Shown: piece by piece, positions 54,734 through 64,000 of the stretch
Numbering within the stretch: position 1 is the first letter of the stretch
How the letters are laid out: each line of letters opens with the position of its first letter
Assembly (NCBI RefSeq): GCF_014075995.1
Contig: NZ_CP055153.1
Coordinates: forward strand, 1,054,001-1,118,000
Source: Adhaeribacter radiodurans
GTDB taxonomy: Bacteria; Bacteroidota; Bacteroidia; Cytophagales; Hymenobacteraceae
Length of the DNA stretch: 64,000 bases
Direction of reading: 5' to 3'
Notes under the pieces: generated by a model
Database searches by the model: none
What the model was told of the DNA's origin: nothing
Seen by the model: the letters and a program-made list of their open reading frames with translations, nothing else
Made by a program: the position numbers and the translations under genes

Positions 54734-57700
54734 TTATTGCTTTAATAATTTAAGGTACCTGATTTGATTGTTCATTTGGCTTATAAGGGTGTACATGCCT
54801 TGTGGTAAACTGGTGTTCATTAATATTTTTTCCTTATTGTTCCCCTTTTTTATCTTAAACGTTTGTTCTCCTACTTTACTTCCAATTGCATTCAGTATAA
54901 TTAGGTGCATATCTCCCGTTTCCTTTGTATTAATTACTAAATTTACCTCCTTTGTAAATGGGTTCGGAAAAGCGGTAAGACTTTCTTCAGAAGCAAGTAT
55001 GTTAATGGCAATAGGGCCAAAATAAGAAAAGTAACCATTAGAGTTCTCTTGTTTCAGACGGTAATACCGGGTGCCAGATTTGTTTTTCTCCTGATCATGA
55101 AAGGTATACTCTTGTTTGGTATAAGAATTTAAGCTTTTAGAAGGAACGAAGCCTAACAGACGGTAATTGATTGCATCTGCTGCAACCTGCACCTCAAAAC
55201 CAGCATTATTTTGCTCTATGGCAGTTGCCCATTCAACTATTACATTATTGGTAGTTTCTCTTGCTCTTAGGTAAAGTAATTCAACGGGAAGTGGTATGGT
55301 GAATGTAGAAACTACTGTCGATTCCTGATCAACACAACTGCCTGGTGGTGCTATTTTTTTAACAGTTATTTCAAATAAATCGGCAGGTATTTTAGGTATA
55401 ACTAAGGTCTCACTTGTTTCAGGTAAAACTTCTGTTTGGCCATTCTTATAGGTAATAGTCCATTCGTATAACCAGTTTAGAGTATTGTTATCGGGCGATA
55501 CCCGGTAAGTGGCGGGTTTTCCTACTTCCGGTTTTTCCGGACCTTCAATTTTGTCTAGTCGGTTTGGAATAGAAGCTGACACCTGCATGGTGATTGGATT
55601 ACCAGCAGTGATAGGGTCACAACTATTTTCATTTGAGTTGAATAGAACCGATACAACATCATTATCTCTTACTAGGGCAGTTGTAAAAACGGGCTGAGTG
55701 GCTCCCGGAATTTCTTCATCATTTATAGTCCATTGAAACGTTGGGTTTATATAAGTAGGAACATTGGGAGTGGCAGTAAAGGTAACCGGTGTATCGGGGC
55801 ATACAGTGCCGAATGCATCTGATGTGATATCTACTGAGTAGGCGTCTGGTTGTCCGGAATAGAATCTATTGGAGAACAAGGTATTCGTTCCCGAATTTGA
55901 AACAATTAGGTCTGGTCGGCTATTGAAGATGGCGCACGATAAATCAGAAGAAATGGGTCGGGCCCTTACCGTGTAATAATCACCCGGTTGGAGAGCTTCC
56001 AAAGTTAGGGTGCCACTTGTATTTCCAGCTACCAGACGTTGTTCATCGTTTTTCCACCAGTCAAATAAAAATTGTTGAGTTGCATCTTCGCCACCTGACC
56101 AAGTCGTCTGTTGCAAATGAGGATCAGTTGGATAGTTTATCCCATTAACATTTTTAATAACTTGAGCAATATATCTGGTTTCCCCGCAAACCGGAAAATC
56201 AGAAGGCGCAACGGTCAGAAAGACAGTGTAGGTAATCACAGGCAATACCGTAATAGTTAAGGCATTGCTGGTATCTGTACAAACACCAGATGTAACCAAC
56301 CGTCGGTAGGTAGTAGTTTGAGTAAGATTGCCGGGGTTATACTTAGCCGTATTCAGGTTTGGAACGGGGATAAAAGTATTCCCATCAACACTACTTTCCC
56401 AGGAGTAAGTATAAGTACCGTTTCCACCAGTTATTGGTTCACTATTTATAGTTTCCGGAGAATTGTTCACGCAGATAGTAGTTTCTGACTCTGTTAACCT
56501 ATTGCCCAGAATGGCCGGATTTACGGTAACTGTTACTTCATTACTGATATTACGGCATGCTCCGGAAATTACTGTCCGGCGAAAAGTGGTAGTTCGGGTA
56601 AGAGCACCTAGGGAATAATCTATTGTATTACTATTTGAAATAGCTGTAAAAGTTGTACCGTCTAAGCTTCTTTCCCAAATATACCGGTAGGTGCCATCTC
56701 CCCCGGTAACTTGCTCACCGGCTATAGTTCCCGGATCTGAGTTGCTGCATATTAAATCAAATGGTATGGTAATATTATTTTTTAAGATTTCGGGGTTGAC
56801 TTGAATTGTTACAGTATCACTTATATTGATGCATTGTCCTAGTGCCATAACTCTCCGGAAGGAGGTGGTTTGAAAAAGGATATCAGGCGTAAAGCTGGCT
56901 GATGTGGCACCACTAATAATTTGAAATGGAGCATTGTTACTGCTGCTTTCCCAGGTATAACTATATTCTTCCTCCCCTGTTATTGTGTTACTGGAAATTA
57001 TCCCGGGTGCGTTTCCCGCGCAAATAGTAGTAGATCCGGGTGCCGAAATACTATTTTCTGCATTCAATTGATTTACAGTAAAGTTTAGCTCATTACTAAT
57101 AACCAAACACGAGTCGGAAAATACTACACGCCGGAAAGAAATAGAACCCATGAAGGTGCCGGTAGCAAAACTATAATCCGGATTTATGGCCTCAGGAATA
57201 GCCGTAAAGGGTTCATTATTAATTCTACTTTCCCACTGGTAGGTATATTCTCCAGTGCCTCCACCTGGTTGGGAACCTATTATGGAAACAGTACTGCCTG
57301 AACAGATAATTTTCTTAGCATTTGTTGTAACTACATTATTTATTATTTCTGGTAAGTACGTTACCGTTATGGCAGCAGAAGTCACGGGCTCACAGCCAAG
57401 AGGCGTTAAAATTACTTTATAATCTCCGGGAGAATTTACGGAAAGTGTGGCCTTGGTCTTATTCACTAATCGGTTACCATCCAGATACCATTGATACTGA
57501 TAACCATTCCCTGTTAAGGCGTGTAGAGTAGTATCGCTTCCAGCGCAAATTTTAACCGGCCCTTGGTCGATAATCACATTGTCCGGAGTTAAAATTTTTA
57601 CTATTACTGAATCTGAAATGACAGGGCAATTAGCATCTATAACCTGTATTGTATAACTTCCCGATTCCTCTGCATTGTAGGAATTACTAACTGCCCCCGA

Positions 57701-59854
57701 AATAAGATTGCCATTGAGAAACCATTGGTATTTAGCGTTAAAAACAGGGTTAGCCGTTAAGGTAACTTGTTGTCCAAAACATACTTGTGTGCCTTCGGCA
57801 GGCGCACTAATCTGGGCCACGGGTACATCCAGTACAGTAATATTCTGAGTGGCGCTATTCTGACAACCATTTTGGGAATATGAAAAAGTAATAATATGTT
57901 CGCCGACTCCAGCTAAAGCCGGATTAAAGGTAGTAGGAGTTCCTCCAATAGATTTGGAAACAGAAAAAGGATCTCCACCGTTAAAATAATTATCCGAAGC
58001 AAATTCACCTATAGAATTAATAACCTGGCCACCCCCCGCGTTGATTCGATAAATTTCAGAAGGTAAAGTAGTGGAAATAACTTCAATAGCGGAAACGGTA
58101 GGATCGCTTTTGCCTCCCTCACTAGTTAGGCCAATAAAATCTATATTTAGAAGGCCATCATTAACATTTACTGTAAAGGTTTCGGTGGTTGCCGTGTTAG
58201 CTCCCACCTTATTAACAATATCATAATTATCTAAAACTTTATTGCCTTCTATACTTACGTCAAAAGATCGTTGCCCTGATTCGTTCCAGTTAATATCGGC
58301 AAAGTGGAGGATAATAGTATACTTGGTGGTGCTTACAGGTATATTATAACTGAAATTTGTATTTGGATTACCATACCGTACTGTCTGGTAAACGTCATCA
58401 TCCATTATTATCCCAGCACCACTAAAAGTGCCTGAACCAGGTTTTCCTTCGGATAAGATTATAGGTTTTGCATTTACACAAACAGGTTGCAGAGAAATTG
58501 GAAAAGTTACAATAGGAGCAGATTTGACCTTAATAGTTTGGCTAACACTAGCTGTACACCCATTCAAGGTAAAAGAATAAGTAATAGTATGGCTGCCGAT
58601 GCTAGCAATAGCTGGATCAAAATTGGTGGCAATCTTTCCGTCTATAGTATATATGCCTCCTGATGGGGAACCGCTGATTAGAGCAAAGGCAGGCGCATTA
58701 TTGCAAATATCGTTAAAAGCTGGTAAATCAACAATAGGTGCAGGCAAAACATTAATAATTTGGGAAGCGCTAGTTGTACAACCATTTTGTGTAACTGTAT
58801 ATAGAATTGAATGAGAACCAATACCAGCAATGGCCGGATCAAAAGTATTACCTGATACCCCTGGTCCACTAAAAGTTCCATTTGCAGGTGAGCCGCCATT
58901 AAGCTGGATAATTGCCGCATTTTGGCAAATAGAACCTAAATTTGAAGAAAAAGCTACTGAAGGACCAGGAAGAACCTTAATAATTTGGGAAGTACTGGCA
59001 GAACAACCATTTTGATTATAATAATAAATAATAGTATGTTCTCCAACGCCGAAAGCAGAAGGATCAAAAGAAGTAGCTACTATACCGTCTACTGTATAGG
59101 TTCCTCCAGCTGGTACTCCTTGAATAAGCTTGATAGCTGGCGCATTCACACATAAATCGTTAAAGGTTGGTAATGTAATTTTTGGTATTGCATTTACAAG
59201 TACTTCCAAGTTGGATGTTGTTCCGCTTGTGCCGCAAGAAGTAAGCGTCTTTACGCCTATTTTCACGGTACCAATTGAATTAGCAAAATGGATTCGGACA
59301 GTGTTCCTATTACTACCTGAGATTATAGAGGCATTACCTGAAATAACCGACCATTCGTAACTGGCTGCACCGTTTAATTTAGGAACTGTGTAGTTATTTT
59401 GTGAATTACCACAGACAACAGTAGAACCACTTATTGGACTCGTTTTGGGGTAAACTGGTAATTGTACCGCGTTAGAAAATACCTTATTATTATCTGAGTT
59501 TAGTTGTTGAATATCAATTGTTAAGGTTCCAGGTAGCGATAAAACCGTATTGTTAGCTGGAATAATTATTTTTAGTTGGGTGGAAGAATTTGGTATTTCA
59601 GGCGTAAATAAAACTTCTCCTTTGAAAGCAGATCCTCTTATTCGTACTTTTACCTCCTCATTTTCTGTTAAACCAAAGTTGCTGCCATTTATAATTAAAT
59701 TTAACTCTTGTTTTTCAGTTGCGCAATTGGGTAGTAATCCATTAGTCGAATATATAACAGGAATATTTTGAGCATAAATGATGGAGTTAAAATGTACCAA
59801 TAATGCAGTTACAAAGAAGTACCTAAATACTTGAAAAAAAGTATTTTTGCCCAT
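54734..59854 (-). CDS. Giant secreted repeat protein with T9SS sorting domain (1706 aa)
   Basis: Secreted or surface adhesin-type protein. A signal peptide ends at IIYAQN. A TIG/IPT-like domain (about 35-133) and a PKD-like domain (134-222) follow. Then come four short repeats of about 74 residues (226-298, 299-372, 373-446, 447-482 plus 637-680), the last one split by an inserted malectin-like stretch at 484-636. Two Ig-like domains (about 690-855) and four repeats of about 85 residues with SWESSVDGNTF-type cores (860-1215) follow, then a further Ig-like part, and finally a T9SS type A sorting domain with LTAFPNPFTKEV (about 1630-1706). Divergent from the capsule genes. Residue limits are estimates. 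Confidence 0.85.
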   Translation of the reverse strand: MGKNTFFQVFRYFFVTALLVHFNSIIYAQNIPVIYSTNGLLPNCATEKQELNLIINGSNFGLTENEEVKVRIRGSAFKGEVLFTPEIPNSSTQLKIIIPANNTVLSLPGTLTIDIQQLNSDNNKVFSNAVQLPVYPKTSPISGSTVVCGNSQNNYTVPKLNGAASYEWSVISGNASIISGSNRNTVRIHFANSIGTVKIGVKTLTSCGTSGTTSNLEVLVNAIPKITLPTFNDLCVNAPAIKLIQGVPAGGTYTVDGIVATSFDPSAFGVGEHTIIYYYNQNGCSASTSQIIKVLPGPSVAFSSNLGSICQNAAIIQLNGGSPANGTFSGPGVSGNTFDPAIAGIGSHSILYTVTQNGCTTSASQIINVLPAPIVDLPAFNDICNNAPAFALISGSPSGGIYTIDGKIATNFDPAIASIGSHTITYSFTLNGCTASVSQTIKVKSAPIVTFPISLQPVCVNAKPIILSEGKPGSGTFSGAGIIMDDDVYQTVRYGNPNTNFSYNIPVSTTKYTIILHFADINWNESGQRSFDVSIEGNKVLDNYDIVNKVGANTATTETFTVNVNDGLLNIDFIGLTSEGGKSDPTVSAIEVISTTLPSEIYRINAGGGQVINSIGEFASDNYFNGGDPFSVSKSIGGTPTTFNPALAGVGEHIITFSYSQNGCQNSATQNITVLDVPVAQISAPAEGTQVCFGQQVTLTANPVFNAKYQWFLNGNLISGAVSNSYNAEESGSYTIQVIDANCPVISDSVIVKILTPDNVIIDQGPVKICAGSDTTLHALTGNGYQYQWYLDGNRLVNKTKATLSVNSPGDYKVILTPLGCEPVTSAAITVTYLPEIINNVVTTNAKKIICSGSTVSIIGSQPGGGTGEYTYQWESRINNEPFTAIPEAINPDYSFATGTFMGSISFRRVVFSDSCLVISNELNFTVNQLNAENSISAPGSTTICAGNAPGIISSNTITGEEEYSYTWESSSNNAPFQIISGATSASFTPDILFQTTSFRRVMALGQCINISDTVTIQVNPEILKNNITIPFDLICSNSDPGTIAGEQVTGGDGTYRYIWERSLDGTTFTAISNSNTIDYSLGALTRTTTFRRTVISGACRNISNEVTVTVNPAILGNRLTESETTICVNNSPETINSEPITGGNGTYTYSWESSVDGNTFIPVPNLNTAKYNPGNLTQTTTYRRLVTSGVCTDTSNALTITVLPVITYTVFLTVAPSDFPVCGETRYIAQVIKNVNGINYPTDPHLQQTTWSGGEDATQQFLFDWWKNDEQRLVAGNTSGTLTLEALQPGDYYTVRARPISSDLSCAIFNSRPDLIVSNSGTNTLFSNRFYSGQPDAYSVDITSDAFGTVCPDTPVTFTATPNVPTYINPTFQWTINDEEIPGATQPVFTTALVRDNDVVSVLFNSNENSCDPITAGNPITMQVSASIPNRLDKIEGPEKPEVGKPATYRVSPDNNTLNWLYEWTITYKNGQTEVLPETSETLVIPKIPADLFEITVKKIAPPGSCVDQESTVVSTFTIPLPVELLYLRARETTNNVIVEWATAIEQNNAGFEVQVAADAINYRLLGFVPSKSLNSYTKQEYTFHDQEKNKSGTRYYRLKQENSNGYFSYFGPIAINILASEESLTAFPNPFTKEVNLVINTKETGDMHLIILNAIGSKVGEQTFKIKKGNNKEKILMNTSLPQGMYTLISQMNNQIRYLKLLKQ
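57947..58405 (-). repeat. Circularly permuted malectin-like insertion
   Basis: Residues 484-598 read as the C-terminal part of a malectin domain (DDDVYQT, FADINWNESGQRSFDVSIEG, SAIEVIS). After a 5-residue linker, residues 604-636 read as the N-terminal part (INAGGGQVINSIGEFASDNY then FNGGDPFSVSKSI). The normal order is reversed. The flanking repeat reads GSGTFSGAGI before and TFNPALAGVGEHIITF after, so the permuted domain was inserted within one repeat. Confidence 0.7.
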
Positions 59855-60502
59855 AATATTTAAATATTATATTTAGCAAAATAAATGTAGTACCTGAATA
59901 GTTGTAGTACCTGATTTTGTTTTTTTAATTTTTTTTGTTCAATTTAAATCAATTGTATTTTTTAATAAAAAGAACTTATTTAAAAATGCTAGTATTAATT
60001 ATGCAAATTATTAACTCGGAAGAAGTGAGTTTTAATTAAAAATTATACTTTAAATTTTTTAAGATTAAATGTAATTAGAATAGTGAAATATTTTAAATTA
60101 GATATTAATTTAAAATATTTTTACTTTAGTTAATAATCACTATTGGATTTACTTTTAACGATATTGTTGTAAAAAATCTTTTCTATTCTAATTTTCTGTT
60201 AACGCCGCATCCTCTATTTAATTATACTTATTTCTTTATGTTTCTATAAGAAATTAATATAATTTTTGGGAAATTTTAAACTATAATAAGATATAGACTG
60301 TTAATGCCATAATTTTATTCAATTTTAAATTGATTTTAACTAAGGTTATAAATTTATAATATTTATTGTAAAATTTAAATTAAATAAATAATAATTGTTT
60401 TTTAATAAATAATATTAAAATGTTTTTATAATATTAAGAGCAATCCATATCTTAGTTGAGAAATTTATATTTAGCAATAATTTTACGAAAAATTTGTATA
60501 AA
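59855..60502. other. 648-nt divergent regulatory region, very AT-rich
   Basis: Lies between the starts of the 1706-residue protein (minus) and the Wza-like gene (plus). It is nearly all A and T, with no gene. A candidate promoter for the plus-strand operon is at 60456-60485. Confidence 0.45.
60456..60485 (+). promoter_or_regulatory. Candidate promoter of the capsule export operon
   Basis: TTG at 60456-60458 and TAATTTTA at 60478-60485, spaced by 19 nt, fit the Bacteroidota -33/-7 pattern with one mismatch in the -7. The start codon at 60503 follows within 20 nt. In such AT-rich sequence chance matches are common. Confidence 0.35.
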
Positions 60503-61273
60503 ATGAGGTTTGGCTTTGTTTATGTTTTAATTGTAACTGTTTTTATATCGTGTAAACCTAGTCTAAATTTAATTTATTTTCGTGATTTAAAAGACTTAGA
60601 ATACACTACTAAGATCGGGAACAGAACAAAACCTCATATTCAATCAGATGATCTACTTGGTATTACAGTAAGTACATTAAGTCCAGAGTCAAATGCCTTG
60701 TTTAATAATGGTGTAATACAAAGTACAGTTAAAACTGCATTGGTAAGTAAGGATAATAATGAAGGGTATTTAGTAGATGAGAATGGATTTATTAACTTTC
60801 CTGTGTTAGGACTAATTCAGGTGGGCGGCTTAACAAAAGAAGAAGCTACTCAAAAACTTACCTCCGCTATTGAAAAGTTTGTTCGGAAGCCAATTGTAAA
60901 TATAAGGTTTATTGATTTTAAAATTTCTGTTATTGGAGAGGTTAATCGACCATCTAATTATACTGTACCTACCGAAAAAATAAATATATTTCAAGCTATA
61001 GCTCTCGCTGGCGATTTAACTCCTTATGGCAAAAGAAACAACATAGCCATCATAAGAGAAAATGAAGGTGTTAGGAAAGTGGTTAGGATAAATCTAAACA
61101 ATAAAGAGGTATTGAATTCCCCATATTTTTATTTGCAGCAGAATGATGTTGTGTATGTAGAACCTAATAAGTCCAAAGCGGCTCAAGCAAGTTTATCCAG
61201 AAGTAATGTTCAATTTGGAGTATCAGTAGCACTTTCAATTTTATCCATTTTAACAGTACTAGTAAGAATTTAA
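60503..61273 (+). CDS. Wza-like polysaccharide export lipoprotein
   Basis: Outer-membrane lipoprotein of the capsule/exopolysaccharide exporter, 256 aa from ATG 60503 (a TTG at 60494 adds three residues). The signal peptide ends at the lipobox Phe-Ile-Ser-Cys. The Poly_export domain includes DDLLGITVSTLSPESN and the central DENGFINFPVLGLIQVGGLT segment. An SLBB-like domain follows at about 140-235 (VIGEVNRPSNYTV and QAIALAGDLTPYGKRNN), and a C-terminal hydrophobic helix spans about 235-256. Followed 72 nt later by the Wzc-like gene, its usual partner. Confidence 0.92.
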   Translation: MRFGFVYVLIVTVFISCKPSLNLIYFRDLKDLEYTTKIGNRTKPHIQSDDLLGITVSTLSPESNALFNNGVIQSTVKTALVSKDNNEGYLVDENGFINFPVLGLIQVGGLTKEEATQKLTSAIEKFVRKPIVNIRFIDFKISVIGEVNRPSNYTVPTEKINIFQAIALAGDLTPYGKRNNIAIIRENEGVRKVVRINLNNKEVLNSPYFYLQQNDVVYVEPNKSKAAQASLSRSNVQFGVSVALSILSILTVLVRI

Positions 61274-61345
61274 CGGTGCTAGTAATAAGTATTTAATTAA
61301 TCTATTGTCAAGGTAAGCATAGCGGATAGAGTATTCAGAACTATT

Positions 61346-63667
61346 ATGAACTCAGAAAAGATTGAATCAAATTATATAAAAAAAGTTCTTTTTAGCTACC
61401 TAAATTTCTGGTACTTATTTGTTCTGGGAGGTGTTTTTGGATTAATAGGGGCATATATTTCATTGCGTTATACTACTCCACAATATAGTATTACTACTAC
61501 TTTATTAATTAAAGATGATAAGAATGGGCAAGGCTTATCAGAAAGTTCCGCCTTCAGTGATTTAGCTCTTATGAAATCTTCTAAAAATATTGATAATGAA
61601 ATTGTAGTATTGCAATCAAACAGTTTGATGCAACGGGTTTTATATGAATTGGATTTCCAAACAAGTTATTTCAAAAAAGGACGGTTTTTGGAGCAGGAGA
61701 TTTACGGTAGTGAACTGCCAATTAAAATAATTATTAATAAATTAAATGACTCTGCATTTAACAAATCAATTAATATTTACATTAAGAATAATAACAGCTT
61801 TGAAATAGAAGATTTTCAAAACCGAACAGTTCATAAGTTTGGACAGAGGATTCAGATGCCATACGGAACTTTTACAGTTGTCGCTACTTCTACAAATTCT
61901 GCACCATTAGTTAGTGAACCAATAATAGCAAGGTTTCAAGATATTCGGATTTTGGCAAATATATATGCGGCGAAATTAAATGTAAGCAAGTATAATACGA
62001 AGGCTAGTGCTCTGGTTTTGAGTATCACCGATGCCGTACCTCAGAAAGGGATTGATGTGATAAATAAACTACTCCAAGTTTATAATAAAGAAGAAGTTGA
62101 TGACAAAAACATAATTGCGTCCAGAACAATCAGTTTTATTGACGAACGTCTAAAATATTTAACCGCAGAGTTGTCTAATGTAGAAAAGGATGTGGAAAAA
62201 TATAAACGACAAAATGATTTAACTAATGTAAGCTCGCAAGCGGAGCAGTACCTTGTAGAAGCTAGTGATTATAATAAGCAGGTGGCAGAATTAGCTATTG
62301 AGCAAGATGTACTAGAATCTATAGAAAATTACCTGAATCAACAAAATGAGAAGTACCAATTAGTACCTAGCTCCTTAACTATTCAGGATCCTACTTTGGT
62401 TGGATTGATTACACGGTTTAATGAGTTGCAAATAGAACGCGAGCAGTTAATACGTATTAATCGTTCGGACAATCCCCTTATTCAGAATATAAATAATCAG
62501 TTAGCCAATTTGCGTGTAAATATTCTGGAAAATTTAAAGAACATTAAAAAATCCAAAGCTATAACACACCGCAATCTTCAATTAAAGTCCGGACAGTTTA
62601 GTGCCAAAATCCAGCAAGTTCCTGTAGTTGAACGCCAATTAATAGAAATAACGCGGCAACAGGAGATAAAACAAGCCATTTATTTGTACCTGTTACAAAA
62701 AAGAGAAGAATCTGCTTTATCGTTGGCAGCTACTGTTTCAAATGGCCGAATTGTAGATCCGCCAAAATTCTCAGGTCCAGTTTCTCCTAATGCAACTACT
62801 ACTTACTTATATTATTTATTGTTAGGTCTAATTTTACCCTTTTTAGGAGTTTATATAAAAAATGTTTTAAATAATAAAGTACAAAAATTACAGGAAGTTC
62901 AAGTATTAACTTCTGTGCCTATTCTTGGTGAAATTGCCCATAACAAAGGTGGTAATTCAATTGTGGTAAAAGAAAAAAGCAGAACTCCGATTGCAGAAAT
63001 GTTCAGGCTTATTCTTGCCAATTTGCAATTCTCTAATTTTGGTAAAGAAAGTAAAGTACTGCTGGTAACTTCTAGTATGAGCGGGGAAGGTAAAACTTTT
63101 TTTAGTATTAATTTAGGAATTAGTTTAGCTAGTACAGCTAAAAAGATTATAATTTTAAGTTTTGATTTACGTAAACCAAGTTTGTTCCCAAACTTAGGGC
63201 TTTCAGAAGGTAAAGGACTAAGTAACTATTTAATCTCTGATACTCTCCTTATTGATGATATAATACAACCTACAGTAATAATGCCGAACTTATTTGTAAT
63301 AGGTTCCGGAACAATCCCACCAAACCCGTATGAACTCATGTTAAGCTCGCGCATGGGACATTTGTTTCAGGTATTGAAAGCTAATTTCGATTACATTATT
63401 GTAGACACTCCTCCTGTTGGCCAGGTAGCAGATGCTTATAATCTTGCTCCTTTTATAGATTCTACTATTTATCTAATTCGCTATAATTATACTTTTAAAG
63501 AACAAATAAATATTATTAACGATATTTATTTAAATAAAAAGCTTAACCAACCTATGCTGGTGTTAAATGATGCTAAAGTTGGTGATACTTATGGTTATGG
63601 GTATGCCTATACTGAACAAAAACGGCAACATTCCTTTTTAAATAGAATTAGAAATATTTATTCATAG
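61346..63667 (+). CDS. Wzc-like polysaccharide co-polymerase/tyrosine autokinase
   Basis: Inner-membrane protein of 773 aa that controls capsule polymer length and export. A Wzz domain with one transmembrane helix lies at about 20-40 (LGGVFGLIGAYISL). A long coiled-coil stretch with GNVR-type features follows (about 260-480), and a second helix is near 485-510. The cytoplasmic kinase has Walker A SSMSGEGKTFFSIN, Walker A' ILSFDLRKPS and Walker B YIIVDTPPVG. The C-terminal tail has Tyr-rich residues (YGYGYAYTEQ) as autophosphorylation sites. It is the usual companion of the preceding Wza-like gene. Confidence 0.93.
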   Translation: MNSEKIESNYIKKVLFSYLNFWYLFVLGGVFGLIGAYISLRYTTPQYSITTTLLIKDDKNGQGLSESSAFSDLALMKSSKNIDNEIVVLQSNSLMQRVLYELDFQTSYFKKGRFLEQEIYGSELPIKIIINKLNDSAFNKSINIYIKNNNSFEIEDFQNRTVHKFGQRIQMPYGTFTVVATSTNSAPLVSEPIIARFQDIRILANIYAAKLNVSKYNTKASALVLSITDAVPQKGIDVINKLLQVYNKEEVDDKNIIASRTISFIDERLKYLTAELSNVEKDVEKYKRQNDLTNVSSQAEQYLVEASDYNKQVAELAIEQDVLESIENYLNQQNEKYQLVPSSLTIQDPTLVGLITRFNELQIEREQLIRINRSDNPLIQNINNQLANLRVNILENLKNIKKSKAITHRNLQLKSGQFSAKIQQVPVVERQLIEITRQQEIKQAIYLYLLQKREESALSLAATVSNGRIVDPPKFSGPVSPNATTTYLYYLLLGLILPFLGVYIKNVLNNKVQKLQEVQVLTSVPILGEIAHNKGGNSIVVKEKSRTPIAEMFRLILANLQFSNFGKESKVLLVTSSMSGEGKTFFSINLGISLASTAKKIIILSFDLRKPSLFPNLGLSEGKGLSNYLISDTLLIDDIIQPTVIMPNLFVIGSGTIPPNPYELMLSSRMGHLFQVLKANFDYIIVDTPPVGQVADAYNLAPFIDSTIYLIRYNYTFKEQINIINDIYLNKKLNQPMLVLNDAKVGDTYGYGYAYTEQKRQHSFLNRIRNIYS

Positions 63668-63868
63668 TCTTCATTATTCCTTATTATATTTTAATCCTTA
63701 ATACTAATAAGAATCTCATGAAAATCTTGTTAAAGAAGGATTGCCATAAGATCAATAGAAACTAATTAGAATTAGCTTACGCAATTAATAATTTTAAAGC
63801 TAATTAAAAGTTGTTGTTTAAATTAAACATAATAGCATCTTTGATTTTGGTTTTTCTCTTATATAGAT
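63668..63868. other. Short spacer after the autokinase gene
   Basis: AT-rich spacer of 201 nt. A 15-codon frame at 63718 is too short to mean anything. No terminator is visible. Confidence 0.3.
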
Positions 63869-64000
63869 GTGTTAAAATATATTAAAAGAAATCTATTCTT
63901 AAACTTTTCAAGCCCATCTGAGTGGCCTATTATGTTTCTAAATCAACTTCTTAGTTTACGTTCTGCATATTCGGTCCTTATTCTTAAAAAAGATTTATTA
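63869..64000 (+). CDS. Partial ORF at the window edge (44 residues)
   Basis: From GTG 63869 the frame stays open to the end of the window, giving LKYIKRNLFLNFSSPSEWPI and more. No domain can be read in 44 residues. Its place after the export genes suggests a glycosyltransferase or other capsule gene, but this is only context. The start might be elsewhere. Confidence 0.4.
   Translation, partial: MLKYIKRNLFLNFSSPSEWPIMFLNQLLSLRSAYSVLILKKDLL

Noticed and set aside
1-64000. tRNA, rRNA or CRISPR arrays
   Set aside because: I looked for cloverleaf ends, rRNA-like conserved blocks and regularly spaced direct repeats in the spacers and found none; small tRNAs could still be missed by eye.

Overview
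The window looks like chromosome from a member of the Bacteroidota, most likely the Cytophagales/Hymenobacteraceae (an Adhaeribacter-like organism is my guess). The signs are a SusC/SusD pair, two giant proteins with type IX secretion (T9SS) C-terminal sorting domains, the block bamD-rpoZ-coaBC-porD-recN, a YpdA-type reductase, weak Shine-Dalgarno sites, and promoter words of the Bacteroidota type (TTG about 20 nt before TAnnTTTG). The genus is inference; no rRNA or tRNA gene was seen.

Layout. 0.2-17.6 kb is a carbohydrate-use region: PfkB-type sugar kinase, class II (tagatose/fructose-bisphosphate type) aldolase, EamA transporter, S9 peptidase, SusC/SusD, a gluconate-dehydrogenase-subunit-3-like protein with a GMC oxidoreductase, a DeoR-family regulator, an exported alpha/beta hydrolase and a NagB/AgaI-like deaminase. 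Kinase, aldolase, DeoR regulator and deaminase together resemble an amino-sugar (galactosamine-6-P to tagatose-6-P to triose-P) route. 17.6-18.8 kb is a decayed patch with a gene fragment and an unknown small gene. 18.9-36 kb is mostly housekeeping: sbcD, a response regulator, mdh, tilS, an OstA-like protein, bamD, rpoZ, coaBC (split by a frameshift), porD, a small Sm-like protein, recN, fabI, a cupin, two YtxH-type stress proteins and lysS. 36.5-38.6 kb holds a VOC protein, an AraC regulator and an unknown exported protein.

39.6-49.2 kb is one 3217-residue secreted protein with Ig-like, BACON-like, beta-propeller, malectin and SprB-like modules. 49.7-54.6 kb holds a DUF669-like protein, a Tet-type MFS exporter, a VOC protein, ypdA and a DUF4184 gene broken by two A-tract frameshifts. 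54.7-59.9 kb (minus strand) is a second, 1706-residue secreted protein whose fourth short repeat is interrupted by what reads as a circularly permuted malectin domain. 60.5 kb to the end starts a capsule/exopolysaccharide cluster: a Wza-like lipoprotein, a Wzc-like tyrosine autokinase and a partial ORF running off the edge.

Most notable: the permuted malectin insertion, an unnamed ~190-residue module present twice in the 3217-residue protein, the deaminase with two changed active-site positions, the split coaBC, and several genes too short or too broken for routine gene calling. All family calls come from reading the sequence and from memory of the families; no database search was run.
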